A stretch of DNA of 64,000 nucleotides, taken from NCBI RefSeq assembly GCF_900177725.1, contig NZ_FXAT01000018.1, positions 1 through 64,000 on the forward strand, read 5' to 3'. The translations under genes were made by a program, and so were the position numbers. The stretch is from Paraburkholderia susongensis. Lineage in GTDB: Bacteria; Pseudomonadota; Gammaproteobacteria; Burkholderiales; Burkholderiaceae. The first letter of the stretch is position 1. Every line of letters begins with the position of its first letter. Positions 26,819 through 35,424 of this stretch are shown one piece after another. The notes below the pieces were generated by a model, which had not been told where the DNA came from, did no database searches, and was given only the letters and a program-made list of their open reading frames with translations.

Positions 26819-26905
26819 GCCGCTGGCTTCGTCACGGATTCGCGCCGCACAGGCGCAAGCTGTTCGAATCATGAAAGCCACGGCATGCCGTGGCTTTTCT
26901 GTTTT
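26819..26905 (+). promoter_or_regulatory. Putative arginine transcription attenuator (antiterminator and terminator)
   Basis: The terminator is a perfect 24-base palindrome (26874-26897) followed by TTCTGTTTTT. Its 5' arm AAGCCACGGC (26875-26884) can also pair with GCCGCTGGCTT (26819-26829), leaving one base bulged. That gives a competing antiterminator just after the leader stop codon (26812-26814). A ribosome stalled on the Arg run would leave 26819-26829 free. One that reaches the stop would cover it and let the terminator form. This predicts read-through only at low arginine. The folding is my own pairing by eye. Confidence 0.55.
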
Positions 26906-26994
26906 TCCGGCCGCCGTTTCCTATACCTTCGCACCGGCCAACCCGCCATTTCCATTCACCGTGCTTCCTTACCTTTTGCCTGGAGCCTGCCGTC

Positions 26995-28179
26995 ATGAAT
27001 TTCAATGAGTACCCGATCGATTCGCTGATGTACATCACGAACCGGCCCGACGTCGTGTTCACACACGGCAAGGGCTCGTGGATTTACGACAACAACGGCA
27101 AGCGTTATCTGGATTTCATCCAGGGCTGGGCGGTCAACAGCCTCGGCCACTGCAACGACGGCATGATCGAAGCGCTGAACAGCCAGGCCAAGCTGCTCAT
27201 CAACCCGTCGCCGGCGTTCTACAACGAGCCGATGGCGAAGCTCGCGGGTCTGCTCACGCAGCACAGCTGCTTCGACAAAGTGTTCTTCGCGAACAGCGGC
27301 GCCGAGGCGAACGAAGGCGCGATCAAACTCGCGCGCAAGTGGGGCAAGAAGTTCAAGGACGGCGCGTTCGAGATCATCACGTTCGACCACAGCTTCCACG
27401 GCCGCACGATCGCGACGATGTCGGCGAGCGGCAAGCCCGGTTGGGACACGATCTACGCGCCGCAGGTGCCGGGTTTCCCGAAGGCCGACCTGAACGACAT
27501 CGCATCGGTGGAAAAGCTCATCAGCGCGAAGACGGTTGCGGTGATGCTCGAACCGATTCAGGGCGAAGGCGGCGTGATTCCCGCCACGCGCGAATTCATG
27601 CAGCAACTGCGCGAGCTGACGAAAAAGCACAACCTGCTCCTGATCGTCGATGAAGTGCAGAGCGGCTGCGGCCGTGCGGGCGCGCTGTTCGCGCATCAAC
27701 TGTCGGGCATCGAGCCGGACATCATGACGCTCGGCAAGGGCATCGGCGGCGGCGTGCCGCTCGCGGCGCTGCTCTCGAAGGCGGAAATCGCCGTGTTCGA
27801 AGCGGGCGATCAGGGCGGCACCTACAACGGCAATCCGCTGATGACCGCGGTCGGCTATTCGGTGATCTCGCAACTGACGGCGCCGGGCTTCCTCGAAGGC
27901 GTGCAGGCGCGCGGCGAATACCTGCGCGCGAAGCTGCTCGAACTGTCCGAAGAGCGCGGCTTCAAGGGCGAGCGCGGCGAAGGTCTGCTGCGCGCGCTGC
28001 TGCTCGGCAAGGACATCGGCAACCAGATCGTCGAGAAGGCGCGCGATATGCAGCCTGATGGCGTGCTGCTCAACGCGGCGCGTCCGAACCTGCTGCGCTT
28101 CATGCCGGCGCTGAACGTGACGACCGAAGAGATCGACCAGATGCTGGCGATGCTGCGCTCGGTTCTCGACTCGCTGTAA
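26995..28179 (+). CDS. argD: Acetylornithine transaminase-type class III aminotransferase
   Basis: This 394-residue PLP enzyme starts at ATG 26995 (MNFNEYPIDSLMYI). Family marks are the FFANSGAEANEGAIKLARKW loop, FDHSFHGRT, EPIQGEGG, the VDEVQ-x-GCGR cofactor Asp, and the PLP Lys248 in LGKGIGGG. It should interconvert N-acetylglutamate semialdehyde and N-acetylornithine in arginine biosynthesis. Related class III enzymes also act on ornithine or succinylornithine (AstC), and I cannot separate these by sequence alone. The arginine-codon leader and terminator upstream favour a biosynthetic, arginine-repressed role. A GNAT gene follows 18 bases after the stop and is probably co-transcribed. Confidence 0.85.
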   Translation: MNFNEYPIDSLMYITNRPDVVFTHGKGSWIYDNNGKRYLDFIQGWAVNSLGHCNDGMIEALNSQAKLLINPSPAFYNEPMAKLAGLLTQHSCFDKVFFANSGAEANEGAIKLARKWGKKFKDGAFEIITFDHSFHGRTIATMSASGKPGWDTIYAPQVPGFPKADLNDIASVEKLISAKTVAVMLEPIQGEGGVIPATREFMQQLRELTKKHNLLLIVDEVQSGCGRAGALFAHQLSGIEPDIMTLGKGIGGGVPLAALLSKAEIAVFEAGDQGGTYNGNPLMTAVGYSVISQLTAPGFLEGVQARGEYLRAKLLELSEERGFKGERGEGLLRALLLGKDIGNQIVEKARDMQPDGVLLNAARPNLLRFMPALNVTTEEIDQMLAMLRSVLDSL

Positions 28180-28197
28180 CCGACGAGGAACGCACCG

Positions 28198-28674
28198 ATG
28201 ACGACGAACACGACGCTATCGATCCGCCGCTTCGACGCGAGCGACACCGATGCGGTCGTCGCGCTGTGGCAGGAAGCGTTTCCCGAGTACCGGGACGTGA
28301 CACGGCCGCAGCGCAATCCGCATCTGTCGATCGCGAACAAGCTCGCGACGCAACCGGAGCTGTTCTTCGTCGCGGTGCTCGGCGCACGCGTCGTCGGCAC
28401 CGTGATGGGCGGCTATGACGGACACCGCGGCTGGCTGTATTCGCTCGCGGTCGACGAATCGCTGCGACGTCATGGCATCGGCACACGGCTCGTTGCACAC
28501 GTCGAAAACGCGCTGACGAAGCTGGGTTGTCCGAAGCTGAATCTGCAGGTGCTATCCGCGAAGGCTGAAGTGCGCGCCTTTTACGAGGCACTCGGTTATC
28601 GCGCCGACGCGGTGATCAGCCTCGGCAAACGGCTCGGCGAATTCGCGGACGCAGCGCCGGCTGTGCAGGAGTGA
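28198..28674 (+). CDS. GNAT-family acetyltransferase
   Basis: This 158-residue protein has the single GNAT domain: acetyl-CoA loop RRHGIGTRL, the preceding strand GWLYSLAVDE, and the late NLQVLSAKAEVRAFYEALGY motif B. It resembles the YpeA group of uncharacterised N-acetyltransferases. It follows the argD-type aminotransferase by 18 bases on the same transcript. A link to acetylated intermediates in arginine synthesis is imaginable, but the sequence does not show it. The transcript ends at the strong hairpin 28728-28765. Confidence 0.85.
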   Translation: MTTNTTLSIRRFDASDTDAVVALWQEAFPEYRDVTRPQRNPHLSIANKLATQPELFFVAVLGARVVGTVMGGYDGHRGWLYSLAVDESLRRHGIGTRLVAHVENALTKLGCPKLNLQVLSAKAEVRAFYEALGYRADAVISLGKRLGEFADAAPAVQE

Positions 28675-28727
28675 AGCGCTGCTTGCGGCGTGACTTCCGC
28701 GCCTGAGCCTGAATGCAAAAACAAGCA

Positions 28728-28765
28728 AAAAGGCCGCATGCGTTGGTGAACGCATGCGGCCTTTT
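28728..28765. terminator. Bidirectional intrinsic terminator
   Basis: Arms 28728-28744 and 28749-28765 form a stem of about 17 bp (GGCCGCATGCGTT core) with a GGTG loop. T-rich sequence follows on the plus strand and an A-run precedes it, so it can end both the argD-GNAT transcript and the convergent liv operon. Confidence 0.85.
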
Positions 28766-28827
28766 CTTCTGTCGCTACAGCTACGGTTGGCGACGCGGCC
28801 GGACTATCGGGTCCGGCTCATTCTCAC

Positions 28828-29550
28828 TTATTCACCGAGGTAAGCAGCCCGCACCTTCGGATCATCGAGCATCTGCTTCGCGTCGCCCGACATCGTGATC
28901 AGACCCGAGTCCATCACGTAGCCGCGGTTCGCTGCCTGCAAAGCAAGGCGCGCGTTCTGCTCGACCAGCAGCACGGTCATGCCTTCGGACGAAATCGAGC
29001 GCACCACTTCGAAGATCTTCTCGACCATGATCGGCGAAAGACCCATCGACGGTTCGTCGAGCAGCAGCAGTTTGGGGCGCGAAATGATCGCGCGCGCCAT
29101 CGCGAGCATCTGCTGCTCGCCACCCGAGAGCGTGCCCGCGTATTGCGCCGCGCGCTCCTTCAGGCGCGGAAAGAAGCCGAACATGCGCTCGACGTCGGAC
29201 TTGATGCCGTCCGCGTCCGTGCGCAGATACGCGCCCATCTGCATGTTCTCGACGATCGACATGCGCGCGAAAATGCCGCGCCCTTCCGGCACCATCGCGA
29301 GACCGCGCTTGAGCAGTTCATGCGCGGGCAGGCCCTTGATCGACTGGCCCATGTACTCGATGTCGCCGGCGCCGTACGCCTTCAGACCCGTGATCGCTTT
29401 CATCGTCGTGGTCTTGCCGGCACCGTTCGCGCCGATCAGCGTGACGAGCTCGCCCTGCCCGACCTCGAGATCGATGCCCTTGACCGCCTGGATGCCGCCG
29501 TAGTTGACCTGCAGGCCCTTGATTTTCAACATTGCTTGCGTCGTGGACAT
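28828..29550 (-). CDS. livF: Branched-chain amino acid ABC transporter ATPase LivF
   Basis: This 240-residue ATPase starts at ATG 29550, sharing one base with the livG stop; the longer frame to 29664 overlaps livG and is not used. It contains Walker A GANGAGKTT, the LivF-typical MVPEGRGIFARMSIVENM, signature LSGGEQQML and Walker B LLLLDEPSMGLSP. It pairs with LivG as the cytosolic motor of the leucine/isoleucine/valine importer. It is the last gene of livHMGF; transcription ends at the hairpin 28728-28765. Confidence 0.94.
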   Translation of the reverse strand: MSTTQAMLKIKGLQVNYGGIQAVKGIDLEVGQGELVTLIGANGAGKTTTMKAITGLKAYGAGDIEYMGQSIKGLPAHELLKRGLAMVPEGRGIFARMSIVENMQMGAYLRTDADGIKSDVERMFGFFPRLKERAAQYAGTLSGGEQQMLAMARAIISRPKLLLLDEPSMGLSPIMVEKIFEVVRSISSEGMTVLLVEQNARLALQAANRGYVMDSGLITMSGDAKQMLDDPKVRAAYLGE

Positions 29551-30323
29551 CAGTGGACTCCCGCACCCAGATAAGCTTCGATCACCTTCGCATCCTTCTG
29601 CACGTCCTGCGGCAGACCCTGGGCAATCACCTTGCCGTAGTCGAGCACTGTCATCTGGTTGCACAGACCCATCACGAGCTTCACGTCGTGCTCGATCAGC
29701 AGGATCGTCTTGCCGTCCGCGCGGATCTTGTCGAGCAGCTTGGTCAGCTCGACCTTTTCGGTCGCGTTCATGCCGGCCGCCGGTTCATCGAGCGCGAGCA
29801 GCTTCGGATCGGTCGCCAACGCGCGCGCGATTTCGAGGCGGCGCTGGTGGCCATACGACAGATTGCGCGACGTGTAATCCGCGTACTGCGTGATGCCGAC
29901 GTAGTCGAGCAGTTCGAGCGCGCGCTCCTTGATTTCACGCTCTTCCTGGCGCTCAGCCGGCGTCTGGAACACTGCGCCGATGAGGCCATGCTTCGTGCGC
30001 ACGTGGCGGCCGACCATCACGTTTTCGAGCGCGGTCATGCCGCCGAACAGACGGATGTTCTGGAACGTGCGCGCGATGCCCGCCTTCGCGACCTGATAGA
30101 CGGCCGTCGGCGTGTATTCCACGCCGTCGAGCTTGAACTCACCCGAATCCGGCGTGTACAGACCCGTGATGACGTTGAAGAACGTCGTCTTGCCGGCGCC
30201 GTTCGGGCCGATCAGGCCGTAGATCTCGCCCGCGCGGATCTGCAGGCCGACTTCGGAGAGCGCCTGCAGACCGCCGAAGCGCTTGTTCACACCCTTCACG
30301 GACAGACGAATGTTATCGCTCAT
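29550..30323 (-). CDS. livG: Branched-chain amino acid ABC transporter ATPase LivG
   Basis: This 257-residue ATPase has Walker A GPNGAGKTTFFNVITG, LivG-type IARTFQNIRLFGGMTALENV, signature LSYGHQRRLEIARAL and Walker B LLALDEPAAGMNATE. The C-terminal LCNQMTVLDYGKVIAQG is also typical. It forms a heterodimer with LivF under the LivHM channel. It lies 18 bases after livM and overlaps livF by one base. Substrates are Leu, Ile and Val by family; beta-proteobacterial relatives may also take other amino acids. Confidence 0.94.
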   Translation of the reverse strand: MSDNIRLSVKGVNKRFGGLQALSEVGLQIRAGEIYGLIGPNGAGKTTFFNVITGLYTPDSGEFKLDGVEYTPTAVYQVAKAGIARTFQNIRLFGGMTALENVMVGRHVRTKHGLIGAVFQTPAERQEEREIKERALELLDYVGITQYADYTSRNLSYGHQRRLEIARALATDPKLLALDEPAAGMNATEKVELTKLLDKIRADGKTILLIEHDVKLVMGLCNQMTVLDYGKVIAQGLPQDVQKDAKVIEAYLGAGVH

Positions 30324-30341
30324 ATCTTTTCTCCCCGTCCC

Positions 30342-31511
30342 TTATGCGCGCACCGGCTTCTTGCCGCTGCGCTTCGCCAGCTTCGCAATCTTGTCTTCGT
30401 GCTTCGGCGCGGGCCACAGGCCTTCCGAGCGGTACAGCATGATGACGACCATCGCGAGACCGTACAGCAACTGACGGATCACTTCGGTGTCGACGATTTC
30501 ATGGCCGAAGATCATGTTCTGCAGCGGACCCATCGTCGAGCGCAGGAACTCGGGGAACACGGCGAGCAGCACCGCGCCGAGAATCACGCCAGGAATGTGG
30601 CCCATGCCGCCGAGCACGACGCACGCGAGCACCACGACCGATTCCCAGAACGTGAACGATTCCGGCGACACGAAGCCCTGGAACGAACCGAACATCGCAC
30701 CCGACAGGCCGCCGAACGACGCGCCCATCGCGAACGCGAGCAGCTTCACGTTGCGGGTGTTGATGCCCATGGCTTTCGCGGCGATTTCGTCTTCGCGGAT
30801 CGCGGCCCATGCACGGCCGATGCGCGAATGCTGCAAACGCGTACAGGTCCAGATCACGAACAGCGCGCACAACACGAACAGGTAGTAGTACAGGTAGACC
30901 GACGGGAACTGCACGCCGAACAGCGTATGCGTCTGCGCGAGGCTGAAGCCGCCAACGGACACCGGATCGATCCCCGTGATCCCCTTCGGGCCGTTGGTGA
31001 TATTCACCGGACGGTCGAGGTTGTTCATGAAGATCCGCACGATTTCCCCGAAGCCGAGGGTCACGATCGCGAGGTAGTCGCCGCGCAGACGCAGCGTCGG
31101 CGCACCGAGCAGAATCCCGAACATCGCGGCGAGCGCCATCGCGATCGGCACGATGATCCAGATCGGCATGTGCAGGCCGTTCGGCGCGAGGTGCGCGATC
31201 CAGTCGAACTGCGTGGTCAGGTGCGGCGAACTGAGCAGCGCGGCCGTGTATGCACCGATCGCGTAGAACGCGATGTAGCCCAAATCCAGCAGGCCGGCGA
31301 AGCCGACCACCACATTGAGACCCAGCGCAAGCATCACGTACAGCATCGCGAAGTCGAGCACGCGGACCCAGTAGTTGCCGCCCGCGGCGCCGATGACCAT
31401 CGGCGCCGCGATCACAAAGATGGCTGTGACGATGCCGATCGCCAGCGTTTTCGTCAGGTTCTTTTCGGGGATGAGCGTCGTGGACGGCTCGATCGGTTGA
31501 ATTGAGGTCAT
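30342..31511 (-). CDS. livM: Branched-chain amino acid ABC transporter permease LivM
   Basis: This 389-residue permease has about ten hydrophobic spans and a cytosolic N-terminal tail before LAIGIVTAIFVIAAPMVIG. Family marks are LGLNVVVGFAGLLDLGY, the coupling-helix segment GRAWAAIREDEIAAKAMGI, and HIPGVILGAVLLAVFPEFLR. It is longer than LivH, as usual, and forms the transmembrane channel with it. It lies 17 bases after livH and 18 before livG, clearly in one transcript. The basic C-terminal tail KRSGKKPVRA is short. Confidence 0.93.
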   Translation of the reverse strand: MTSIQPIEPSTTLIPEKNLTKTLAIGIVTAIFVIAAPMVIGAAGGNYWVRVLDFAMLYVMLALGLNVVVGFAGLLDLGYIAFYAIGAYTAALLSSPHLTTQFDWIAHLAPNGLHMPIWIIVPIAMALAAMFGILLGAPTLRLRGDYLAIVTLGFGEIVRIFMNNLDRPVNITNGPKGITGIDPVSVGGFSLAQTHTLFGVQFPSVYLYYYLFVLCALFVIWTCTRLQHSRIGRAWAAIREDEIAAKAMGINTRNVKLLAFAMGASFGGLSGAMFGSFQGFVSPESFTFWESVVVLACVVLGGMGHIPGVILGAVLLAVFPEFLRSTMGPLQNMIFGHEIVDTEVIRQLLYGLAMVVIMLYRSEGLWPAPKHEDKIAKLAKRSGKKPVRA

Positions 31512-31528
31512 GTTTATTTCTCCCGGGA

Positions 31529-32479
31529 TCAGGCGCGATCCGCCACGCGTTCGCCGAGCAGGCCCGACGGTCGGAACACCAGCACGACGATCAGCACGAT
31601 GAATGCGAACACGTCCTGATAGTTACTGCCGAACACACCGCCCGTGAGGTTGCCGATGTAGCCCGCGCCCAGTTGCTCGATCAGGCCGAGCAGCACGCCG
31701 CCCACCATCGCGCCGCCAAGATTGCCGATACCGCCGAGCACCGCCGCGGTAAAGGCCTTCAGGCCGGGGATGAAGCCCATGTAGAAGTGCGCGTTGCCGT
31801 ATTCGGACGCGATCATCACGCCGGCGAGAGCGGCCAGCGCCGAGCCGATCATGAAGGTCGCCGAGATCACGAAGTTCGGGTTCACGCCCATCAGACTCGC
31901 GACGCCCGGGTTCTCGGCGATCGCGCGCATCGCGCGGCCGAGCTTGGTCTTGTGCACGAGCAGCAGCAGGCCGCCCATCACGAGGAACGCCACCACTATG
32001 ATCACGATTTCGGTCATCGAGATCACGGCGCCAGGCGTCGTGTCGGTGGCCTTGATCACGTTGATCGGGTCAGTGGGCAACAGCTGCGGGAACGGCAGCG
32101 GGTTGCGCGACCAGATCATCATCGCAAGGGTCTGCAGCAGGATCGACACACCGATCGCGGTGATCAGCGGCGCGAGACGCGGCGCGCGCCGCAACGGCCG
32201 GTAGGCCACGCGCTCGATCGTGTAGCCGACCACCGAGCAGACCACTGCCGCGATGATCAACGCGATGATGAGCGTCGGCACGTTGCCGAGGCCGGGGAAG
32301 TGGTTCTGCAGCACGCCTATGGCTGAGAGCGCGACCATCGCGCCCACCATCAACACATCGCCATGAGCGAAGTTGATGATGCCCAGAATGCCGTAAACCA
32401 TCGTATAGCCTAGTGCGATGATGGCGTAGACACTGCCAAGCACAAGTCCATTCAGGATCTGCTGGATGAAGATATCCAT
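31529..32479 (-). CDS. livH: Branched-chain amino acid ABC transporter permease LivH
   Basis: This 316-residue permease opens with the LivH-typical MDIFIQQILNGLVLGSVYAI and GYTMVYGILGIINFAHGD. YRPLRRAPRLAPLITAIG and GRAMRAIAENPGVASLMGVN form the coupling loops. LKAFTAAVLGGIGNLGGAMVGG follows near the end. It pairs with LivM in the inner membrane. It is the first gene of livHMGF; the binding-protein gene livK lies 229 bases upstream with a terminator between. The permease-ATPase genes may therefore be expressed at a lower level than livK or from an extra promoter. Confidence 0.94.
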   Translation of the reverse strand: MDIFIQQILNGLVLGSVYAIIALGYTMVYGILGIINFAHGDVLMVGAMVALSAIGVLQNHFPGLGNVPTLIIALIIAAVVCSVVGYTIERVAYRPLRRAPRLAPLITAIGVSILLQTLAMMIWSRNPLPFPQLLPTDPINVIKATDTTPGAVISMTEIVIIVVAFLVMGGLLLLVHKTKLGRAMRAIAENPGVASLMGVNPNFVISATFMIGSALAALAGVMIASEYGNAHFYMGFIPGLKAFTAAVLGGIGNLGGAMVGGVLLGLIEQLGAGYIGNLTGGVFGSNYQDVFAFIVLIVVLVFRPSGLLGERVADRA

Positions 32480-32655
32480 TTAATGCTCCTTAGCCCGTGC
32501 GACTGGATTCGCGTTTTTCATCTGCCGGTGGGCGGTGATGCGCTACGGAATCTCAACGGCACTGCGGGTACTGATGTAAAAGACCGGTAAGGGTTATCCG
32601 CCGCCGGTTTGCCTTTGCAACCGTGATGCGGTCGCGGGCTCGCCTTGGGCGGATG

Positions 32656-32689
32656 CAAAAACGGCACCGTTGGATGGGTTCGGTGCCGT
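32656..32689 (-). terminator. Terminator between livK and livH
   Basis: ACGGCACCG (32661-32669) and CGGTGCCGT (32681-32689) form a stem, followed on the minus strand by a run of T residues (32660-32656). It should end most livK transcripts and allow excess binding protein relative to the membrane complex. Confidence 0.85.
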
Positions 32690-32708
32690 CAGGCTGTACT
32701 TCCCGTCA

Positions 32709-33917
32709 TCACATCTTTACGACGTCGAGAACCGCTTTCTTGCCGTCCTTGAAGTCGTAAAGCGTAATGGCGCTCTCTTTCAAATCACCCTTGTCGTCGA
32801 ACGCGATGTGACCGATTACTCCGTTGTAATCGGTCGAAGGCATCGCAGCCAGCACCTTGGGCGCCTCGATCGAATTCGCGCGCTTCATTGCATCGACGAT
32901 CACGTACACAGCGTCATACGTGAACGGCGCGTAAATCTGCACCGGTGTGTGGAAGCGGTCCTCGTACTTCTTTTCGAAGTCCGCTCCCTTGTCCATTTTC
33001 GAAAGCGCGAGTCCTGCTTCCGAACAGACCAGGTTTTGCACGGCGCTACCCGCCAGCTCCCCCACCTTGTCGGTACACACACCGTCGCCGCCAAGGATTT
33101 TTGCCCTGATACCGAGCGCGGCCGCCTGCTTCGTAAACGGCCCGCCCGTCGCGTCCATGCCGCCGAACATGATGACGTCCGGCTGAACACTCTTGATCTT
33201 CGTGAGAATGGCCCGGAAATCCGTGGCCTTGTCGTTCGTCGCCTCCCGCGCGACGATCTTCGCTCCGCCTGCCTCGGCCGTCTTCGCAAACTCGTCCGCG
33301 AGACCCTTGCCGTAGGCGGTCGCATCGTCCACTACCGCGATGCGTTTGGCGCCCAGCGCCTTCGTGGCGTAATTGGCGAGCGCCGGACCCTGTTGCGCGT
33401 CGGTGGCGACCACACGGTAAGTCGTCTTGAACCCCTGCTGCGTGTACGCCGGATTGGTCGACGACGGCGAGATCTCGACGATGCTCGCGTCGCTATAGAT
33501 CTTCGACGCCGGAATCGACACTCCCGAGTTCAGGTGCCCGATCACCGCGACCACATGATCGTCCACCAGCTTCTGCGCGACGGCGGTGCCCGTTTTCGGG
33601 TCCGCCGCGTCGTCCTGCGCGTCGAGCTGCAACTGGATCTTGTGACCGTCGATCGTCAGACCCTGCGCATTGATTTCCTCGACCGCGAGGCGCGCCCCAT
33701 TTTCATTGTCTTTACCCAGATGCGCGATGCCGCCCGTCAACGGAGCCGCATGACCGATCTTTACGATAGTCGCTTCGCTCGCGGCGGCCACCGCCGCGGC
33801 CGAAGCCGCCGATGCGCCCGCTCCCGCTCCCGCTTCGCCGTCCTGTTTCTTGCCGCACGCGGTCAACATCGCAACCGCGGCCGCGATGGACACGGCGTAA
33901 GCAAATTTGACTCGCAT
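32709..33917 (-). CDS. livK: Branched-chain amino acid binding lipoprotein LivK
   Basis: I chose ATG 33917 (402 residues) because AGGAGA lies 9 bases before it and it gives a clean export signal: MRVKFAYAVSIAAAVAMLTAC, with lipobox LTAC (Cys21). An Ala/Gly/Ser-rich linker of about 20 residues leads to the Peripla_BP_6 domain: VKIGHAAPLTGGIAHLGKDNENGARLA, then AVIGHLNSGVSIPAS and STNPAYTQQGFKTTYR. It captures Leu/Ile/Val in the periplasm for LivHMGF. A lipid anchor instead of a soluble form is the main difference from E. coli LivK/LivJ. Confidence 0.9.
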   Translation of the reverse strand: MRVKFAYAVSIAAAVAMLTACGKKQDGEAGAGAGASAASAAAVAAASEATIVKIGHAAPLTGGIAHLGKDNENGARLAVEEINAQGLTIDGHKIQLQLDAQDDAADPKTGTAVAQKLVDDHVVAVIGHLNSGVSIPASKIYSDASIVEISPSSTNPAYTQQGFKTTYRVVATDAQQGPALANYATKALGAKRIAVVDDATAYGKGLADEFAKTAEAGGAKIVAREATNDKATDFRAILTKIKSVQPDVIMFGGMDATGGPFTKQAAALGIRAKILGGDGVCTDKVGELAGSAVQNLVCSEAGLALSKMDKGADFEKKYEDRFHTPVQIYAPFTYDAVYVIVDAMKRANSIEAPKVLAAMPSTDYNGVIGHIAFDDKGDLKESAITLYDFKDGKKAVLDVVKM

Positions 33918-33983
33918 CAAGTAAGGTCTCCTGCGCCTTGCAAAATCCACTGTTCAGGACCCTACGGCCTTGAGAACGCGCGC

Positions 33984-34011
33984 ATTGTAACTCCAATTTT
34001 ATGGCTGGCAA
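33984..34011 (-). promoter_or_regulatory. Probable livK promoter
   Basis: On the minus strand TTGCCA (34011-34006) and TACAAT (33989-33984) are 16 bases apart and lie about 70 bases upstream of the livK start. No other candidate as good was seen in this region. Confidence 0.55.
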
Positions 34012-34410
34012 TATTGTTGAACCGGCAGGGTTTTCCTGCATTGCAACCGTATTTTGAGAACGAAATACGCTATAAGGCGCAACCGGGTTGCGATTCTTTT
34101 TCGTGCACCAGTTGCACCATCGGCAAGCCCCCTGGCATCAAGTGTTGTGGGCCGTTTGGCCCAGGAGCCGGGTGCGCCGGGCTTTGCGTCACATATGACA
34201 TTTTTGCGCCCATTAGATACAACGCACTAATTAAGTGCTCGGTGAATTGGCACCAGCGATTTGCACCAGCTTAAAACGGGGATGCATTGATCGAAAATCA
34301 ATAAAACACCGGATCACAAATCAAAATAAATTGTGCGCAAGCCCACGGAAATTGATCGATCGATTTGATCGGGCACTTATTTAAGAAGGGATTCGCCGGA
34401 TCAGAGGTAT
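34012..34410. other. Non-coding region upstream of livK
   Basis: No gene is supported here. The stretch is notably AT-rich compared with its flanks, especially from about 34260 to 34400, where several ATCGATC/GATCGATT-type short repeats occur (around 34352-34372). This fits an upstream regulatory region for livK, perhaps with an Lrp- or H-NS-like protein, but no defined operator could be identified. Confidence 0.4.
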
Positions 34411-34438
34411 AAAAAAAGCGCACCCTCGGGTGCGCTTT
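34411..34438 (-). terminator. Intrinsic terminator after ispH
   Basis: AAAGCGCACCC and GGGTGCGCTTT arms (about 34415-34438, TC centre) are followed on the minus strand by seven T residues. The terminator lies 25 bases after the ispH stop and ends the fkpB-ispH transcript. Confidence 0.85.
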
Positions 34439-34462
34439 CCTTTCAGCAAAGCAAACGGATTG

Positions 34463-35422
34463 TCAGGCTGGCAAGCCGAGCCCGCGCGGCAGCGGAAACG
34501 CGATGTTTTCCTCGATGCCTTCGAGCGCGCGCACGTTGCGCACGCCCAGCTCGCGCAAGCGCGCGATGACCGCCTGCGCCAGCACTTCCGGCGCCGACGC
34601 GCCGGCCGTCACGCCGATGCGGCGCTTGCCCTCGACCCAGACCGGATCGATCTGGTCCGGTGAATCAACCATATAGGCCGGCACGCCGAGCTTTTCGGCA
34701 AGTTCGCGCAGGCGGTTGGAGTTCGAACTGTTCGGGCTGCCGACGACGATCACGACGTCGCACTGCGGCGCCATGAATTTCACGGCGTCCTGACGATTCT
34801 GCGTGGCGTAGCAGATGTCCTGCTTCTTCGGCTCCCGGATGGACGGATATTTGGCCTTCAGCGCGCCGATGATTTCGGCCGCGTCGTCGACCGACAGCGT
34901 GGTTTGCGTGACGAACGCGATCCGCTCGGGATCGGCCAGCCGCAGCGCCTGCACGTCTTCGATGTCCTCGACCAGATGCATGCCCTCGGCCGCCTGGCCC
35001 ATCGTGCCCTCGACTTCCGGGTGGCCCTTGTGGCCGATCATCACGATGTCGAAGCCGTCCTGGCGCATCTTCGCGACTTCGATGTGCACCTTGGTCACGA
35101 GCGGACAGGTGGCGTCGTACACCCGCAGCCCGCGCGACTCCGCCTCCGAACGCACGGCCTTCGACACGCCATGCGCGCTGAAAATAACCGTGTTGCCCGC
35201 GGGCACTTCGTCCAGGCTCTCGATGAAGATCGCTCCCTTCTTGCGCAGATCTTCGACCACATAGACGTTATGGACGATTTCGTGACGCACGTAGATCGGC
35301 GAGCCATGCAGCTTGATGGCCCGCTCGACGATCTCGATCGCCCGATCGACGCCGGCGCAGAATCCGCGTGGCTGCGCCAGCAGGATCTCGGCCTCGGCAA
35401 GAGTCGTATCCGTAATGCTCAT
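34463..35422 (-). CDS. ispH: 4-hydroxy-3-methylbut-2-enyl diphosphate reductase IspH
   Basis: This 319-residue enzyme carries out the last step of the MEP isoprenoid pathway, making IPP and DMAPP from HMBPP in the cytosol. The [4Fe-4S] cysteines are Cys22 (RGFCAGV), Cys105 (ATCPLV) and Cys203 (QDICYATQ). HEIVHN, SAHGVS and the GSPNSSNSNRL substrate loop are all present. Length is normal. It follows fkpB by two bases, an arrangement common in proteobacteria, so both are on one transcript ending at the hairpin 34411-34438. Confidence 0.96.
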   Translation of the reverse strand: MSITDTTLAEAEILLAQPRGFCAGVDRAIEIVERAIKLHGSPIYVRHEIVHNVYVVEDLRKKGAIFIESLDEVPAGNTVIFSAHGVSKAVRSEAESRGLRVYDATCPLVTKVHIEVAKMRQDGFDIVMIGHKGHPEVEGTMGQAAEGMHLVEDIEDVQALRLADPERIAFVTQTTLSVDDAAEIIGALKAKYPSIREPKKQDICYATQNRQDAVKFMAPQCDVVIVVGSPNSSNSNRLRELAEKLGVPAYMVDSPDQIDPVWVEGKRRIGVTAGASAPEVLAQAVIARLRELGVRNVRALEGIEENIAFPLPRGLGLPA

Positions 35423-35424
35423 GT

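Noticed and set aside
29532..31505. A 657-codon plus-strand open frame across livF, livG and livM
   Set aside because: It is antisense to three clearly recognised genes and has no motif of its own.
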